A DNA stretch of 64,000 bases from Viscum album (taxonomy: Eukaryota; Streptophyta; Magnoliopsida; Santalales; Viscaceae), in the NCBI GenBank assembly GCA_963277665.1, contig OY728121.1:960106097-960170096 (forward strand), written 5' to 3'. Of this stretch, positions 46,419 to 59,279 are shown piece after piece. A program made the position numbers and the translations under genes. Numbering within the stretch: the first letter of the stretch is position 1; every line of letters starts with the position of its first letter. The notes below the pieces were generated by a model. That model was not told the DNA's origin. It saw only the letters and a program-made list of their open reading frames with translations, and made no database searches.

Positions 46419-49400
46419 TGTTACAACCCAAGGATTTATAAATAAATTTAATACTGAATGCATGAAACATTGAGTCTCTACAAAACCCCAATTTTTTATA
46501 ACCTATCCTGTAAACATAATTTTTCCACCTCTGTGATTTGAATTTTGAAAAACTGACATACACAGTTGCGTTCAGTAAGATATTTAGAGTTTGAAAAGAC
46601 AGACTTAATTTTTGGTGAATATTAACAAACCCTTAGGAATAGTAATATGAACCTTATAAATAGTATAAAATATTATTGTTTTATTTTTTTAAGATTATAA
46701 TATAATGATATATTGATTAAATTTTCAAGGTGATATAAAATGAATTGTAGTTTTAAAATTTTTATTTTTTAAATAAAATATGATTTTATTTAAAATTTAA
46801 ATTAATAATATTTAGAAAATTATTTTTAAAAAATAGAGTTCATTTTTGAATTTATAACTTCTATATTATGTTATAATGAATTTATGATAATTTTATAAAA
46901 TACTTTAGTTTTTTGTGAATAGTAAAAATACAGTTTTGAGTTTTCAGTATGATTAATGACATCATAATGATGTAATAATTAATATAAAATGATGGTAGAC
47001 CTGTGTACATTAAAATATGACATGAGGTGTCCCAAGTGTCCAAAACCATGGGAAAATACCATGGTAAAGCCCATGGTTTTGAAAATACCACTAATGAGGT
47101 GTCCCTTGAAATTAATAAAAAACTCCCTCTCGTTTACTATAAATACCCACTAATTCCTTCATTTTATTTCATTGAAAATTCATAATCCTATAATATATGG
47201 TATTTTTACCTCCCTATGATTCCTCCTAAGGTGTCCTCAATCCCCCAAGGTCCAAACCTTCATGTTTTAGGAGTTACTCTACAAGGCAAGGGAATCTACC
47301 ACCCTTCTATTTTTCAAGCACTCTTTTTATGTTATTCTCTTTTAATTTCAATTGTATTATGTTGGGATATGTCATTTTATATCCCCATTACTATACATAT
47401 TATTTAATAACGATTATATAACCCTTTTTTTCTCATAAAAATATTTTATGAGTTTTTAAGTGACGCTGTTAGGCTGTCGAAGTTTCGTAAGGGATTTCTC
47501 AACTTCTCTTTTTTATTTTGTGTTCCTTTATTTTATTTTTATTTCCTCACCTAATTTTATCCAAATGTTACGATAAATATAGTAACTTAAATTTACTATA
47601 TTTTTTTATGATAATGGAATAATTCATCATCATATCTCGTTTCCCCTTCTTATACTAGAAATAAAAACACCACCTGAGATGTGTTAATTTATCACATTCA
47701 AGGACGACGAGTTTTCAACTTCTATTACCATCATAAATTAGGGTCATAAAGCAATTTTTATGGTTTAAAAAAATCATAATATATGTAATATATCCTATTT
47801 AATGTTCTGGGATCATTTTTATACACATAATATTAATTTATAAAACAAAATGAATTCATGGTGATCGAAAAACCACCCAATTAATCCAAGCGTTTGTCAT
47901 TAAAATCTTATCTAATGATTTATAATCACCCAAAGTAACCAAATGAATTATTTGAAAATTTAACCTTATTTATGAAAATTAATAAAATATAAAATCAATT
48001 ATGGAATTCAATTATCATTTTACATTAAATTCTATACAGATGAACCGATCATGAAAACTAATGAAACGAGCACTCACAAATGATGATATTGAATCTCTTA
48101 ACCCATAAAAATGACCATAAATTAACTAAATAAAATAATAATAAATCAGATAAATGTCTAAAAGTTTCTGAATTAATTTATTAATAAGTCTAATTTCTTA
48201 TTCCAGGACCTTAATTTCAAGAGCGGAACATATCCGGACATAAGGTAAGAGTTTTCCACCCGAACATCCATTTTCATTCAGGTTACTTTTATTGTTTACT
48301 TACCTCAATTAAATTATTATGTATTATTATTCACTCCTCATAAATTCTGTGTGAGTGTTATATATATGTTTACCAAGCATAATCCTTCTTTATTTTATGT
48401 GGAGTTACATGTTTTAAAAGGAAATTTCAAATATTCTTCCTGAAATACAAGCCTGATTCAAGGAAATTTCTCAAATTATTACCTATTTTCAAGGGCACTA
48501 TATAATCTATTTTTTAGAAAAAATTATATTTCTAAAATAAATATTTTTATTATTAAAATAATATCTTACTTCACTTCTTATTTTATACGAATACTTTTTC
48601 AAAATAACTATTCTTTTCAAAGTAAAAGAGTATTTATCTCAAGGATTACTCGATGATTTTATAAGAGTATCTTCATCTGTTTCAAAACACTTGTTAATTA
48701 TTATGTATTATTGGGATTAATATTTTATGATATCATCCACCATATTTAATTTAATTTTTTATGATTATTTTGACTATGGATGTTCTTTCTTAAAACCATT
48801 CACTAATTTACCCTGAATAGTTAGTGTTTATGATTATTGTTTGGGGAAAGTTATTTACATTTCATATATTAGTTTCAATATGAATGTATATGTTTTTTAT
48901 ATTTATCCCCATTAAAATGAGGAATTCATTAGACTTAGTAAGTGTCAGGTGGGGCCCTCTATAGCCCCTTGGTGCATCAGTATGTCTCATGATACAAACT
49001 ATAGTCATGGCACGAGGCCTTGACAATATGGTTATTTTTTGTCTTGGAATGAGGCCTTGATGGTATGGTTATGATGTCCCAAATTATGCATTCCCTCACT
49101 ATGAAACTAATAATTGATAGTTCATGTGGTTATTAAACTAGTAGAATACCCATGATTTTGTTTTATTATGGTATTATTTATTCAATTCTTATTCATTCCA
49201 TATTATGTACAAGCTTATTTTTAAAAGGAATGTGTTTTTAGTTATTCACCATGCCTAATGTTTATATCTATGATATCTTCCACTGTATTTCTTACCCTTA
49301 CTGAGTGTTTGATCTCACCCCTTTCTTATGTTTTATTTTTCCCAGGAAATGAAGAGGTATATTATGAATGAAGTATAAGGATAACCTAGGAGATATGGAT

Positions 49401-49577
49401 GTTTTAAAAGGAATTTATATGTTGTATTTATTTTCAAGTTGTAGTGTTGAACTTATGTCTATATCTTGTTTCAAAATATACAAAACCAATCGGCCCTTCG
49501 GGATGTATATTCCTTGTTTATATTCCAATGTAATGAATAAATCACCGGCTCCAGGAAACTGGGGTGATGTCCTTACA
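46419..49577 (+). repeat. Element C, 3' LTR
   Basis: TGTTACAACCC to CCTTACA, about 3159 bases. It has three CCATGG-type motifs (47041-47080), TATAAATA (47138), a donor altered to GC (47286), the leader element (48948-48995), acceptor (49345) and the TTCG hairpin (49493). Confidence 0.85.
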
Positions 49578-50383
49578 GTCTAGGTTTCTTCGAGTGAGAT
49601 GTGATGTGATGTGGCTGTGATGTGATGGTTCCTGATACTTGAATCATATGCTAGAACTTATGAGGCTGGGGTAGGTTGTGATACATCTCAACCCACATCA
49701 TAGATGGATGGTATGTGATGTGAAATGTATGGAATGTATGGGAGCATAGGAATTTTGAAACTGGAGCATGATAGTAGAAAATCAGCACCTTTTTTTGTTA
49801 TGATCTCAATGCTATATTAATATATTGGATGTGTGATTTGGTAATAGATCCATGGTGTGGTTGGGATTGGTTAGTTGAACTATTTAGGTTCTTATTGGTT
49901 ATACTATTTTTTCATCGGTGCATTAGCATGATCTTTTCACATGTTCACTTGAGACCATGGGTATGATCCTAATGAGTATACATGTTATGCTCACCCTATG
50001 TATATATTTTTTTTTCAGGTTTGTAGGAGGACTTTGGGGAATGAACTGGAAATTCCTAGCTAGGGTTGGAGCTATTGTTGATTCTCCGTTATAGGACTAG
50101 TTTTTGATATTTTATTTGGAGACATTTATATGTATTGGTTTACTTTTTTCATGCATTATGGGATGGTTTTGGGTTTGTTTTATATTTAAGTTATGGATTT
50201 TTTAGTAGTTTATTATCATATCTCTTGATCATATTCTATTGTATAAGATAATTCCTCCCATATATGTGAGATTTTTATAACCTCGATGCTTGTTTCCAAC
50301 CCGGGTCCTACTGGAGGTGGTACTTTGGGGTCATTATCTCTCTTCTTTCATTGAGGTATCTTTGGAGGGAGGGGGTCATTACA

Positions 50384-50729
50384 TAGTGGTATTATAGGTT
50401 TTGGTTGAGATATAGGATGAAATATAGATTTAGGCACTTGAGGTTTGTATAGGGTGGTATAGAAACAATTCTAATTGATCTTGGTACATGATATAGTCCA
50501 GGGATATTGGCCACAACAAGGGATTTTAGGCCCCACATGATTTTATTCATGGGATGTGAACATATTTAATGACCAAGTGAGGTGGACCTACTTATAGAAT
50601 AGAGACCTAGGATAGGTACATGCATCATAATTGATCGTGTTCATGTTTGATTTGGGTTGTTGTGGTAAAATAAAAACTAATTAAGTAAATAATATTTAAT
50701 AAAATTCCATTCTATCGAGCTTAGGATGT
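50384..50729 (+). other. Element D primer site and leader
   Basis: TGGTATTATAGG (50387-50398) resembles the initiator tRNA-Met primer site. The following 340 bases align with the minus-strand F leader. No gene is seen. Confidence 0.65.
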
Positions 50730-53700
50730 TTCCATTTCTTTTTAGGAAATTATCCTAGTCATCTTCTGGGAGTAGCTCAGGTATTTGAGGTTTAGAAGGA
50801 TGATTCAGTTGATCATTGTAAGATTGACCCAGTAGATGACGATGAGTCATGGAAGAGAGCCTTGCATTCCTTTCAGTGGTAGAGTTTGGGAAAATATGAA
50901 GGAATCATCTCATATTAGGAGACAAACCTCTGGTTAGAGGATCTTGAGATCGCTTTCGGTCTAATTCAAGAACAGGATGAGTGAAAGGTTCAATTGGTAG
51001 TTAGTCATATATGGGGAGATGTGCATCAGTGGTGGATGCTATTTCTTGGTGACCGTAAAGAGGTAGATGTGTTGTGGCCCAACTTTTAGAAGGAGTTCCA
51101 TTAGTAATTCCTATCATTGACAATGAGGGAATCTAAGAGGTAGGATCTAATCTCAATTCAATAGGGGAGATTACATGTTAAGTATCATCATATCAGGTTC
51201 AAGGACCTCCTGTACTTTTCTCTAGATTTTTTTATGAATGAGGATTCCAGAGCATGGAATCTGGAGGAAGCTTTGTGCCCAGTGACCAGGTATGTAGTCC
51301 TTCCCTTTACACTCCCTACGTATTAAGAGCTGGAGAAAAATGATTAGGTTATCGAGATGATGATTTATATTGGAGTTGATCCTCAATATAGTGTCTAGTC
51401 GTTCATATCTAAGATAGAATATTTAGTTAGGGGTCTGTGGGTGTTTAGGAAGTTGAGGTTTTGGCCAGCTGGGAACCGACCACGATAGATCTCTTTCCAT
51501 CCTTCTAGGGAAGTTGGATTTAGAGAACATACCGAAGGCTTTAAGTTTTTTATATTTTTCTATTGGGGACATAGGAACCACTAGTATTAGTGTTCAAATA
51601 CTCATGGAGGTTAGTTTTAGGTGGGTTTTAGGCCCTTTTTCATCAATAAAAATAGTTTCCTTTGAGGCAGTTTTAGCAATAGGGAAAGCTGACATTTTTT
51701 TCAACAACCATGAACAGGTGGTGTTGGCAGAAGGAAGCCTTATGATGGTCCCTAATTTCATGGACCTAGGATATATAATTCCCATATAGGTTGAATTTAT
51801 AGAGTTATATGAGCTAGATTTGGTCATATTCAAGTGCTAGAGGTGGTAATTCCAGTAGATCTAAGAGTTGTCTGACGTATGATTAGTTTATCATATACCC
51901 TTTTATGTGATTTGTTTGATTATGGATCCTCACACTCCCATGTTTCTCTCACATTTTTTCATGAATTGGTACTGGATGTAGAGAGGCTCCCAGTTTCTCT
52001 GGTGTTATCTATGCCAGTTGGAGACCGGGATTCTTTTTTTGATGTGTGTTGGGGATATAGACTGGTGATGGGGTGGAATCAGTCTTTGGGATATTTCCCA
52101 TTATTATAGATACAACCATACAATGTTATCCTTATCATGTATTGGATATATTCTATGCATGAATTAATCAAATATTTCTAGAGGATAGTTTCATTTTTTT
52201 ATGTGGAGGGATATCAAGTGGCATTCATTAGTGAGTGAGGTTATTTGATGGGTGGTAGGAATGTGGATTCTCTTTTGTCGCAATTAGTGGAGATATCAGT
52301 GGATCTTAGGAAGGTGATATTCCAAAAGTTTTGAAGGAGTTCCTGGATGATTTATTAGATGAGGTTATGACCATACCCCTAGATGAAATGTTGAGTTTGG
52401 GATAAAGTTGCAACAAGGTGCGTCTCCAATTTCAATGGCTTCATATCAAATGGTGCCTATGGAGTTACACGGGTTGAGGTTGTAAGTGGATGATTTGATG
52501 CAGAGGGATTTCATCTAACATAGTGTGTCATAATGGGATTCTATGGTGTTGTTTTTTATGAAGGAAAACTATATTATAAGGTTTTTTATAGACTACCAAA
52601 GGTTGAACAAGTTGACATTCAATAACCATTACCCCCTTTTGAGGATTGATGTTTTGTTTGACAAGTTGAGAGGAGCTAGTTGTTTCTCAAAGTCTGATCT
52701 ACTATCTGGATATCACCAGTTGGGGGTGAAGGATGATGATATCCTAAATAATTCATTCAGATGAAGGTATGGACAATTTGATTTTATAGTCATGTTGTTT
52801 GGTGTGATGAACTCACCAACTATGTTTATGGGGAAAATGAACTACGTGTTCCATGAATTCCTAGACCGGTTCATCGTTGCATTCATTGATGATATCTTGA
52901 TCCACTCAAGGTAAGAGTAGGAGCATAAAAAGTGTATTAGAGATATTTTAAGGTCCTTTAACACCATGATATCTATGTAAATTTATCCAAGTTTGGTTTC
53001 TAGACATGATAAGTGCATTTCCTTAGGCATGTGGTGTCCTAATAGGGTGTGGAAGTGAACCTATCTAATATTGAGGTAGTTGTTTCTTGGGAATCACCAA
53101 AGAACATGGAAGTTGTTCATAGTTTCCTTGGTACCTTAGGCTATTATCAAATTTTTGAGCCTATTTTATCTCAATTTACATCCTCTATAACCACATTGAC
53201 TAGGAAGGACCATAATTTTGTGTGGACGTATTAGTTCTAGGCAACGTTCAGTTACCTTAAGGATAAGTTTTCTAGTGCTTTGATGCTTCAGTTTCATGAG
53301 GGTATGTTTTTTGAGATTTTATATGATGAATCCCATTTGAACATGGGATAAATTTTTATGTAGTAGAGACCAGTGATCTCTTATGGTTTTAGGAAGTTTG
53401 TTCTCCATGAACATAACTATGACAACCATGATTTGGAGTTGGTGACAGTTGTGTTTACGCTAATTTTGTGGTGGAATTACCTCATTAGAGAGTGCTTTAT
53501 GGTTTTTATGGACCATAAGAGCCTAAAATATATTTTATATCAACATGATATAAAGAGGAGGTGGATGGGGTTTCTTCAGGATTATGATTTTGAGATCTAT
53601 TACAACCTAGGAAAGGGGAATGTGGTTGTTGATGCATTGAGTCAAAAGTATCAAAGAGATATGGATTGAGAGTTTTCAGATGTCTGGAAAGGGATGGAGG

Positions 53701-54791
53701 ATATTATAATTATGAATATTGACATTGGTTAGAGTAGTGTTTGAGGTTTTATTTTTCAAATGACCAAGGAATAATCCAAGACATGTAAGGTGCATGAGTC
53801 TCAATGGGGAGGCTCAGAGGTAGAAGTGATGTGCGATCATGTTGGCCGTGATGATTACCCTAAGGGATGGTCAAAGGATGGTTAAAACAGATGTTGTTTT
53901 AGGGGAGGTTGTTTGTTCCATAGGTGATGCATGAGGGGGTTATCTATGAGTTTCACAGCTCACCTTTAGTGGTACATCCTGGTGTGACACATATGTATTT
54001 TGGATTGAGGATACAATTTTGGCGGTCAAACAATCAGTGGAAGAGTTTGTGGAAAGGTGTCTGCTATTTTAGTAATTGAAAGTGGATAACCATCTTCATA
54101 GAGGTTTTTTGTAGTCCTTATATATTCCCAAGTGGAAATGGTAAGATAACTTGATGGATTTCATCATTTGGTTAACCTTAGATTAGGGAGGATCTGATGC
54201 TGTTTGGGTGATAGTGGATCTACTGATGAAGTTGGCTCATTTTTTGGAAATCTATGAGTTGAGTTTTGTGGATGTTTTAGTAGGAAAATATGTATAAAAT
54301 ATGGATAGACATCATGGGGTATCGAGTAACATAATATTTAATCAGAATCCTCATTTTACCTCATGATACTGGGGGATATTTTAGTATGATTTTGGATACC
54401 TATTGTGCCTTGGCACTACTTTCCACCCTTAGATGGATGGGAAGATGGATCAGACCATCCATATGCTAGAGGATATGTTACAGTCTTGCATTTCTTACTT
54501 TAGTGTATTGTGGGTAAGGTACTTGAATCTATTAGAGTTTGTATACAACAAAAAAAAACTACCACTCATCCATTGGCATGGATCTACTTGAGGTGTTTTA
54601 TGTGTGGACATGTGGTTCTACATTATGTTATATAGAGGTTGGAGGGTCATCAATTCTTGGTCCGTATGTGGTGCAGAGAATAACTAAGAAGATTCATTTG
54701 GTTTGAGAGAGGATGGGATCAGTTCAAGACCTTTAGAAGGCATATGATGATCATAGGTAGAGGCCCCTAGAATTCAAGGTTAGAGACAATG
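50730..54791 (+). pseudogene. Element D gag-pol, decayed and cut by E
   Basis: Gag is recognisable by VSHIWGDVHQWW (about 50998-51035). The protease motif has become LFDYGSSHS (about 51910). Reverse transcriptase (52540-53210) retains FFIDYQRLNKL, SDLLSGYHQL and FIDD (52882-52893). RNase H has HDLELVTVVF and [10 protein letters not shown] (53373-53669). Integrase has VWVIVDLLMKLAHF, a decayed second Asp (NQNPHF) and LEDMLQSC. The reading ends in PLEFKVRDN exactly where the E LTR begins; the chromodomain, polypurine tract and 3' LTR are not in the window. Stops occur throughout. Confidence 0.82.
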
Positions 54792-55291
54792 TGTAAGAAC
54801 CCCATTTTTCTTATCAAGTATGGATCCTTTTTAATTTTTGGTTAAACCCTTGTTGAGGCTCTATTTTTGGAATAGACCCTAAAGTTGGTCTTGTGGGATG
54901 ATTAGTGGTTTTTGAAAGAAGGAAGTAGGGGGATGAAGGATACCTATAGGCCAAGTACATTATGTGTATTCAGAATACATAGTGTGTATTAAATACACAA
55001 CATGTATTTGGTTGGGCATTCCCTCTCATGTTGTGTATATGGTTTTTCTTGGGGGAAGTCCCCTAAACATTACATGATTTTTAAATCATTTACACACTAT
55101 GTAAATGACAGTTTTGGGATTTTAAAGGGGTAGAATCCCTTTTCTTTATTTATCACCCCTCTTTTCTCTCTTCCTCCCCCACACACAAGAGGTCCAATAG
55201 GAGTTCTCCTTCAAGTATAAGCTAGGATTTGGCCATGTTTCTCCATATGACCTCTGATTATAGATCCATATATCATGTTTGAAGCACTTTG

Positions 55292-57102
55292 GTAAGTCCT
55301 TCACTCCTTAGGATCCTTTCGTTGTTTTTCTTCCTCTCAACGATGATATTTTGATACAGACTCATATTCCATATTTTCAAGGCATTTGTCCATTATTCCG
55401 TTTTCTTTTGATCCTGGACAAACTAAGGGTTGATACTAGATGAGGAAAGTACTATAGACTTAAGGTAGGTGGTCTATGACTTTTCCTAAAAGTCTTGTTG
55501 TTTGTAAATTGTCATCGATGTTCGCATGTCAGTTTCACCAGTCATTTCCCCTTAAATTCCTATTCCTTAATTATAATCACTATACTTGTATTCAAAATAC
55601 CTTTTGATACATGTTATTCATGTCTTTGGAGGTTGATACCTCAATGATTTCCACCCAATTAGGGTGAATACCATGTTATTCCTTGTTTCCCCTTTTTAGA
55701 CACCGTTTGGGTGTGTTTTCCACTTGACCTTATTAAGGTAAATATTCCTTATTAATTAAAAAAACCTTTAAAATGTTAATTGGAAAGTATATTTATAGAT
55801 ATCACTTATCTTAGAATTTTATAATACATTTAATTATTTTCATTTCTTATCTAACCTGGTCACCTTGGATAAAAGTTAATAGAATTAACCTAATGAATTA
55901 ATAAATAGAAATTATATTATTAAATATCACTTCGCCTAGTTAATTATAATTTAATCGCAATTAGTTTCATATTATTATAATGCCTTGTTATATATAATGA
56001 AAGTTAAAGGAATGAACCTAATAAATGATTAATTAATTAAAGTAATAAAATGTTTCATTTCCTTGATTAACCTTATCATGTTGATGAAAGGTAATGCATG
56101 GGATAAATTAAATAATGATATATGTATAAGGTTCCTATTGCATATAGACTTATTTATATTTATAAGAGTGGTTAGACTCAAGCCAGCCTTGGATTATTGA
56201 GGGAATGACTTAAGCTCTCAGAGGATGCCATTTTGATTCAAGGAGCCGGTTTCCAAGGGAGATACCCACCTTGGAAAATGGTCCTTGTCTGCAAGAAGAT
56301 GACTGGAATGATTCCATGGTATTCCTTATCTATCTCTTCAGATATTAGGATTCCTTGGATACACTCCTTGGATCTAGTTTTATGTCTTCAAACATGAGAC
56401 TCCTTGTATTTTCTTTCATTGGGACCAATCATTACTTTCTTAAGATTACTATGTATGAGCTCCATAGACTCAGTTGGACTCTTTTATAGTGGAATTCCTT
56501 GGGAAATACCCTTGGATTACACTCATAACCCTTTATTTTCAGACTTCATGAGTTACTACTATGAGTTGGATGACCCCTATGGTCAAGGATACCTTGGTTT
56601 CACCATGGATCATCCTTTATTGTTATTATGATCTATTTCAGTGATGATGACACATTCACATGTTTTATCTATATAAATTGAACTTAAATGAATTAATTGA
56701 ACAATATCATGTTTATAGAAATTACCAAATGAGGCTGAAGCAGGTATGAGTTATTTATTTAACATTTCTTTACATTTATATATATACTTGTACACTGTTC
56801 AGTTTATATTAATAGAATAGATTTGTATAGACATTATTGGTGGTGGCCTTCTAAGATTTATCTGACACCCTATCCATCCATAATTGGTACCCGGGAAGAT
56901 TATATGATCATAAGTATGGTAAATGGGAAGTTTACTACTATAGACACCTAAATTTATTACTTTATTAGGATAGAGTTTGGTAGCAGATGGCTAGCCCAGT
57001 GCTCGGGATGATTGGATGGTTTTTGGTCTTTTTGTTCTTTTGTAAAAAATGTATTGTACTATATACTTGTTGCCATGTATACCTATTTTTTTTGTTTTTT
57101 AG
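55292..57102 (+). other. Putative leader intron in the E LTR
   Basis: GTAAGT is the ideal donor hexamer. The acceptor is a T-rich tract of about 20 bases ending in TAG. The layout matches A, B, C and S. Confidence 0.45.
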
Positions 57103-57161
57103 AGACATGAAATTACATCATCATATTTTATATATGACATTTTTCAGCTTTTGAGTTGATT

Positions 57162-57164
57162 ATT
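57162..57164. repeat. Target duplication of CACTA 2, left copy
   Basis: ATT before CACTACTAG; ATT again at 57944-57946. Confidence 0.85.
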
Positions 57165-57943
57165 CACTACTAGAAATAAGATCTATACCAATGGTTTTGG
57201 GAAAACCATTGGTATAGTTCACTTATATGGACCTATACCAATGGTTTGGCCAAAACCGTTGGTATAGGTCACTAATTTGGACCTATACCAATGGTTTTGG
57301 ACAAACCGTTGGTATAGGGGGGACCTATACCGATTTTTTGGGGAAAACCATTGGTATAGGTCACTTATATGGACCTATGCCAATGGTTTGGCCAAAACCA
57401 TTGGTATAGGTCTATAATAGATACCATATACCAACGGTTTTCCCCAAACCGTTGGTATAGGTCCCAAAATCAAAGAATCTATACCAACGGTTTTGAGAAC
57501 CGTTGGTATAGTTACATGAATTTTTATGGAATCTTCTTACAGATAACATTAAATAAATCAAAATTTAAAATATTTATGATAATACATATATATATATATG
57601 AAATCATGTTCACAAAAGTCAAATTAGGTTAGTGGTTAAGTCATTAAATCATAAACTAGAGGTACTGGGATCAAAACCCACTGAATGATTCTTTTTTGAA
57701 ATACATATACCAACAGTTTTATGGAACTGTTGGTATAGATTTTTCATATTACTTATACCAACAGTTTTGAAAATCGTTGGTATAGGTCTATACCAATGGT
57801 TTTGGGAAAACTGTTGGTATAGACCTATCCCCACGGCTTACTGGGCCACGGTTCTCAAAATCATTGGTATAGGATATACCAATGATTTGGAGGCCTATAC
57901 CAATGGTTTCAAACCATTGGTATAGGGTATTTTTCTACTTGTG
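57165..57943. mobile_element. Non-autonomous CACTA-like element 2, 0.78 kb
   Basis: Ends are CACTACTAGAAA and TTTCTACTTGTG, with ATT duplications. Nearly the whole element is made of inverted copies of ACCAATGGTTTTGG / CCAAAACCGTTGGT. These give open frames (repeated WFGQN and VGIG) with no coding meaning. A tRNA-like stretch is in the middle. It has no transposase and a different repeat family from CACTA 1. Confidence 0.87.
57629..57679 (+). other. tRNA-like Pol III promoter module in CACTA 2
   Basis: TTAGTGGTTAAG resembles an A box and GGGATCAAAACCC a B box, about 27 bases apart. It lies in the non-repetitive centre of the element, as in CACTA 1. Confidence 0.4.
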
Positions 57944-58199
57944 ATTATTAATGGTTGATTATATTTATCTCTCGCTACCAGACTTGTTTATTCATTATTA
58001 TAATACGACTATTTTTTATCCATATATTATTATATATCCATTGTGATCCACTCTAAAATGAGGGTATAATATACCCATGAACACACCATAGGCCCTCGTT
58101 TCTAGTTGGAAGCCTCTGACATACAGGGAGGCACGCTTGAGGCCATGTGGTACATCGACTTGGGAAACCTTTGAGTAGCACCTAGGTCAGGACATCACA

Positions 58200-59279
58200 A
58201 ATTGGTATAAGATATTTATTTTATTTTGTATTATTTTTTGGGAATATAGAATTTAGATTAGGATATGTTTTAACTTGGTCATAAGCCATGCCTGGGAGTA
58301 GCTAACCCGCGTTCAGGGTAAATACCATATTTCCTATGAAGGGAAAATGTTATTCTATTTTTAACTTATTATAGTTAATATCCTTTAACCTGCAGGTGAT
58401 GAACATGAATTTTGGTATTTGATATGTTTTATGTGTATTTTCCTTGTCCTAGTACGGAAAGGAGAATTATTAAATGCATCATTATAGGCACTTAGAACTC
58501 ACATTACATTCATATTCCATGCCATATAGGTGTATTTCACTACTTGAATTGCCTATGTTTCCTATGATTTTTGAGTGTGACATGGTTGTTATATATTCAC
58601 GTGCTGATAACATCTTCTGTAAGGTAAGGAAATTGGTCATTTAAAATTTCAGCATCAATCTAAATAGTGATTTATTGTACAGGTTGACAGTGGCATCTTA
58701 AAAATCTAGTTTCTACCCATGTCAATTGTGCACCTATGGTTACATGATTCGAGATTTGGCTATGATCACATGATTATAAATTTAAATTATAAGGTGTATG
58801 GGACCTTATGAATTGGGAAGAGTAATTCAATGAGTCGTTCCATCTTAATTTTTACCCATTACATTTTGAGACCAAATATAAGATAAAAACTTGAAATTAA
58901 ATGGGTGTCGATTTCAGTGATAAGGTGTATGGGCCCTTATTAACTGGAAATTAAAGGCCATTTAATTGAACCTTTTATTATACAAATTACACACATATGA
59001 ACTTAAAGTGAAAATTTTATTATAAAAATAAATGGTTTCCAATAAACGGAGAATCCATATGTAATTTAAAGAGTGTTTTACTCCTTTAATTGAAATTGAA
59101 CCATCCATATACTAGAACCTCTATAAATTAAACTTGAACACTTACCAACACCCTAGATTTATAAGAAGGTAGTTGGGATAGTATTATGGGTAGTGAAACC
59201 CTTTTTTCTTATGTTTTGTTAGAGATTCTATCTACTTTAAATCTTTTTCTAAAGCATGTTATTGGAATTTATAGATTTA
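58200..59279 (+). other. Element E primer site and leader
   Basis: ATTGGTATAAGAT follows the LTR end and is a decayed initiator tRNA-Met primer site. The next kilobase is AT-rich with no credible frame. Confidence 0.6.

Larger units (their letters stand above)
36403..49577 (+). mobile_element. Element C, complete but old Ty3/gypsy element
   Basis: LTRs of about 3.16 kb enclose a degenerate primer site, decayed gag-pol and a polypurine tract. The element lies in D's 5' LTR. The LTRs differ at many positions including the first bases (TGTGACACCCC versus TGTTACAACCC). The flanks (TTCCA and GTCTA) do not match, so the target duplication is not visible. CACTA element 1 is inserted in its reverse transcriptase. 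Confidence 0.88.
18815..50383 (+). mobile_element. Element D 5' LTR, split by nested insertions S, B and C
   Basis: The LTR pieces are 18815-19073, 23152-25776, 36099-36402 and 49578-50383, about 4 kb in total. The start is TGTTAAGAACCCC (18815 or 18817) and the end GGGGGTCATTACA, followed by a primer site. The pieces on both sides of B and C align with consecutive parts of the F LTR, which shows they were once joined. A donor-like GAG/GTAGGGG is at 24570 and a long pyrimidine tract ending CAG at 50018. The piece at 25060-25430 is GT-rich. No gene is present in these pieces. Confidence 0.68.
54792..58199 (+). repeat. Element E, 5' LTR (contains CACTA 2)
   Basis: TGTAAGAACCCC to ...GGACATCACA, 3.4 kb, or about 2.6 kb without the CACTA insertion. 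The start matches TATAAGAACC at 63941. It has a perfect donor TTG/GTAAGT (55292), a poly-T acceptor ending TTTTTTAG (57102) and a run of CCTTGG motifs plus a strong hairpin between them. No reading frame of note. Confidence 0.82.

Noticed and set aside
57227..57632. Two open frames with WFGQN/WYRS repeats
   Set aside because: They are translations of the inverted CCAATGGTTTTGG repeats of CACTA 2, not a repeat protein.
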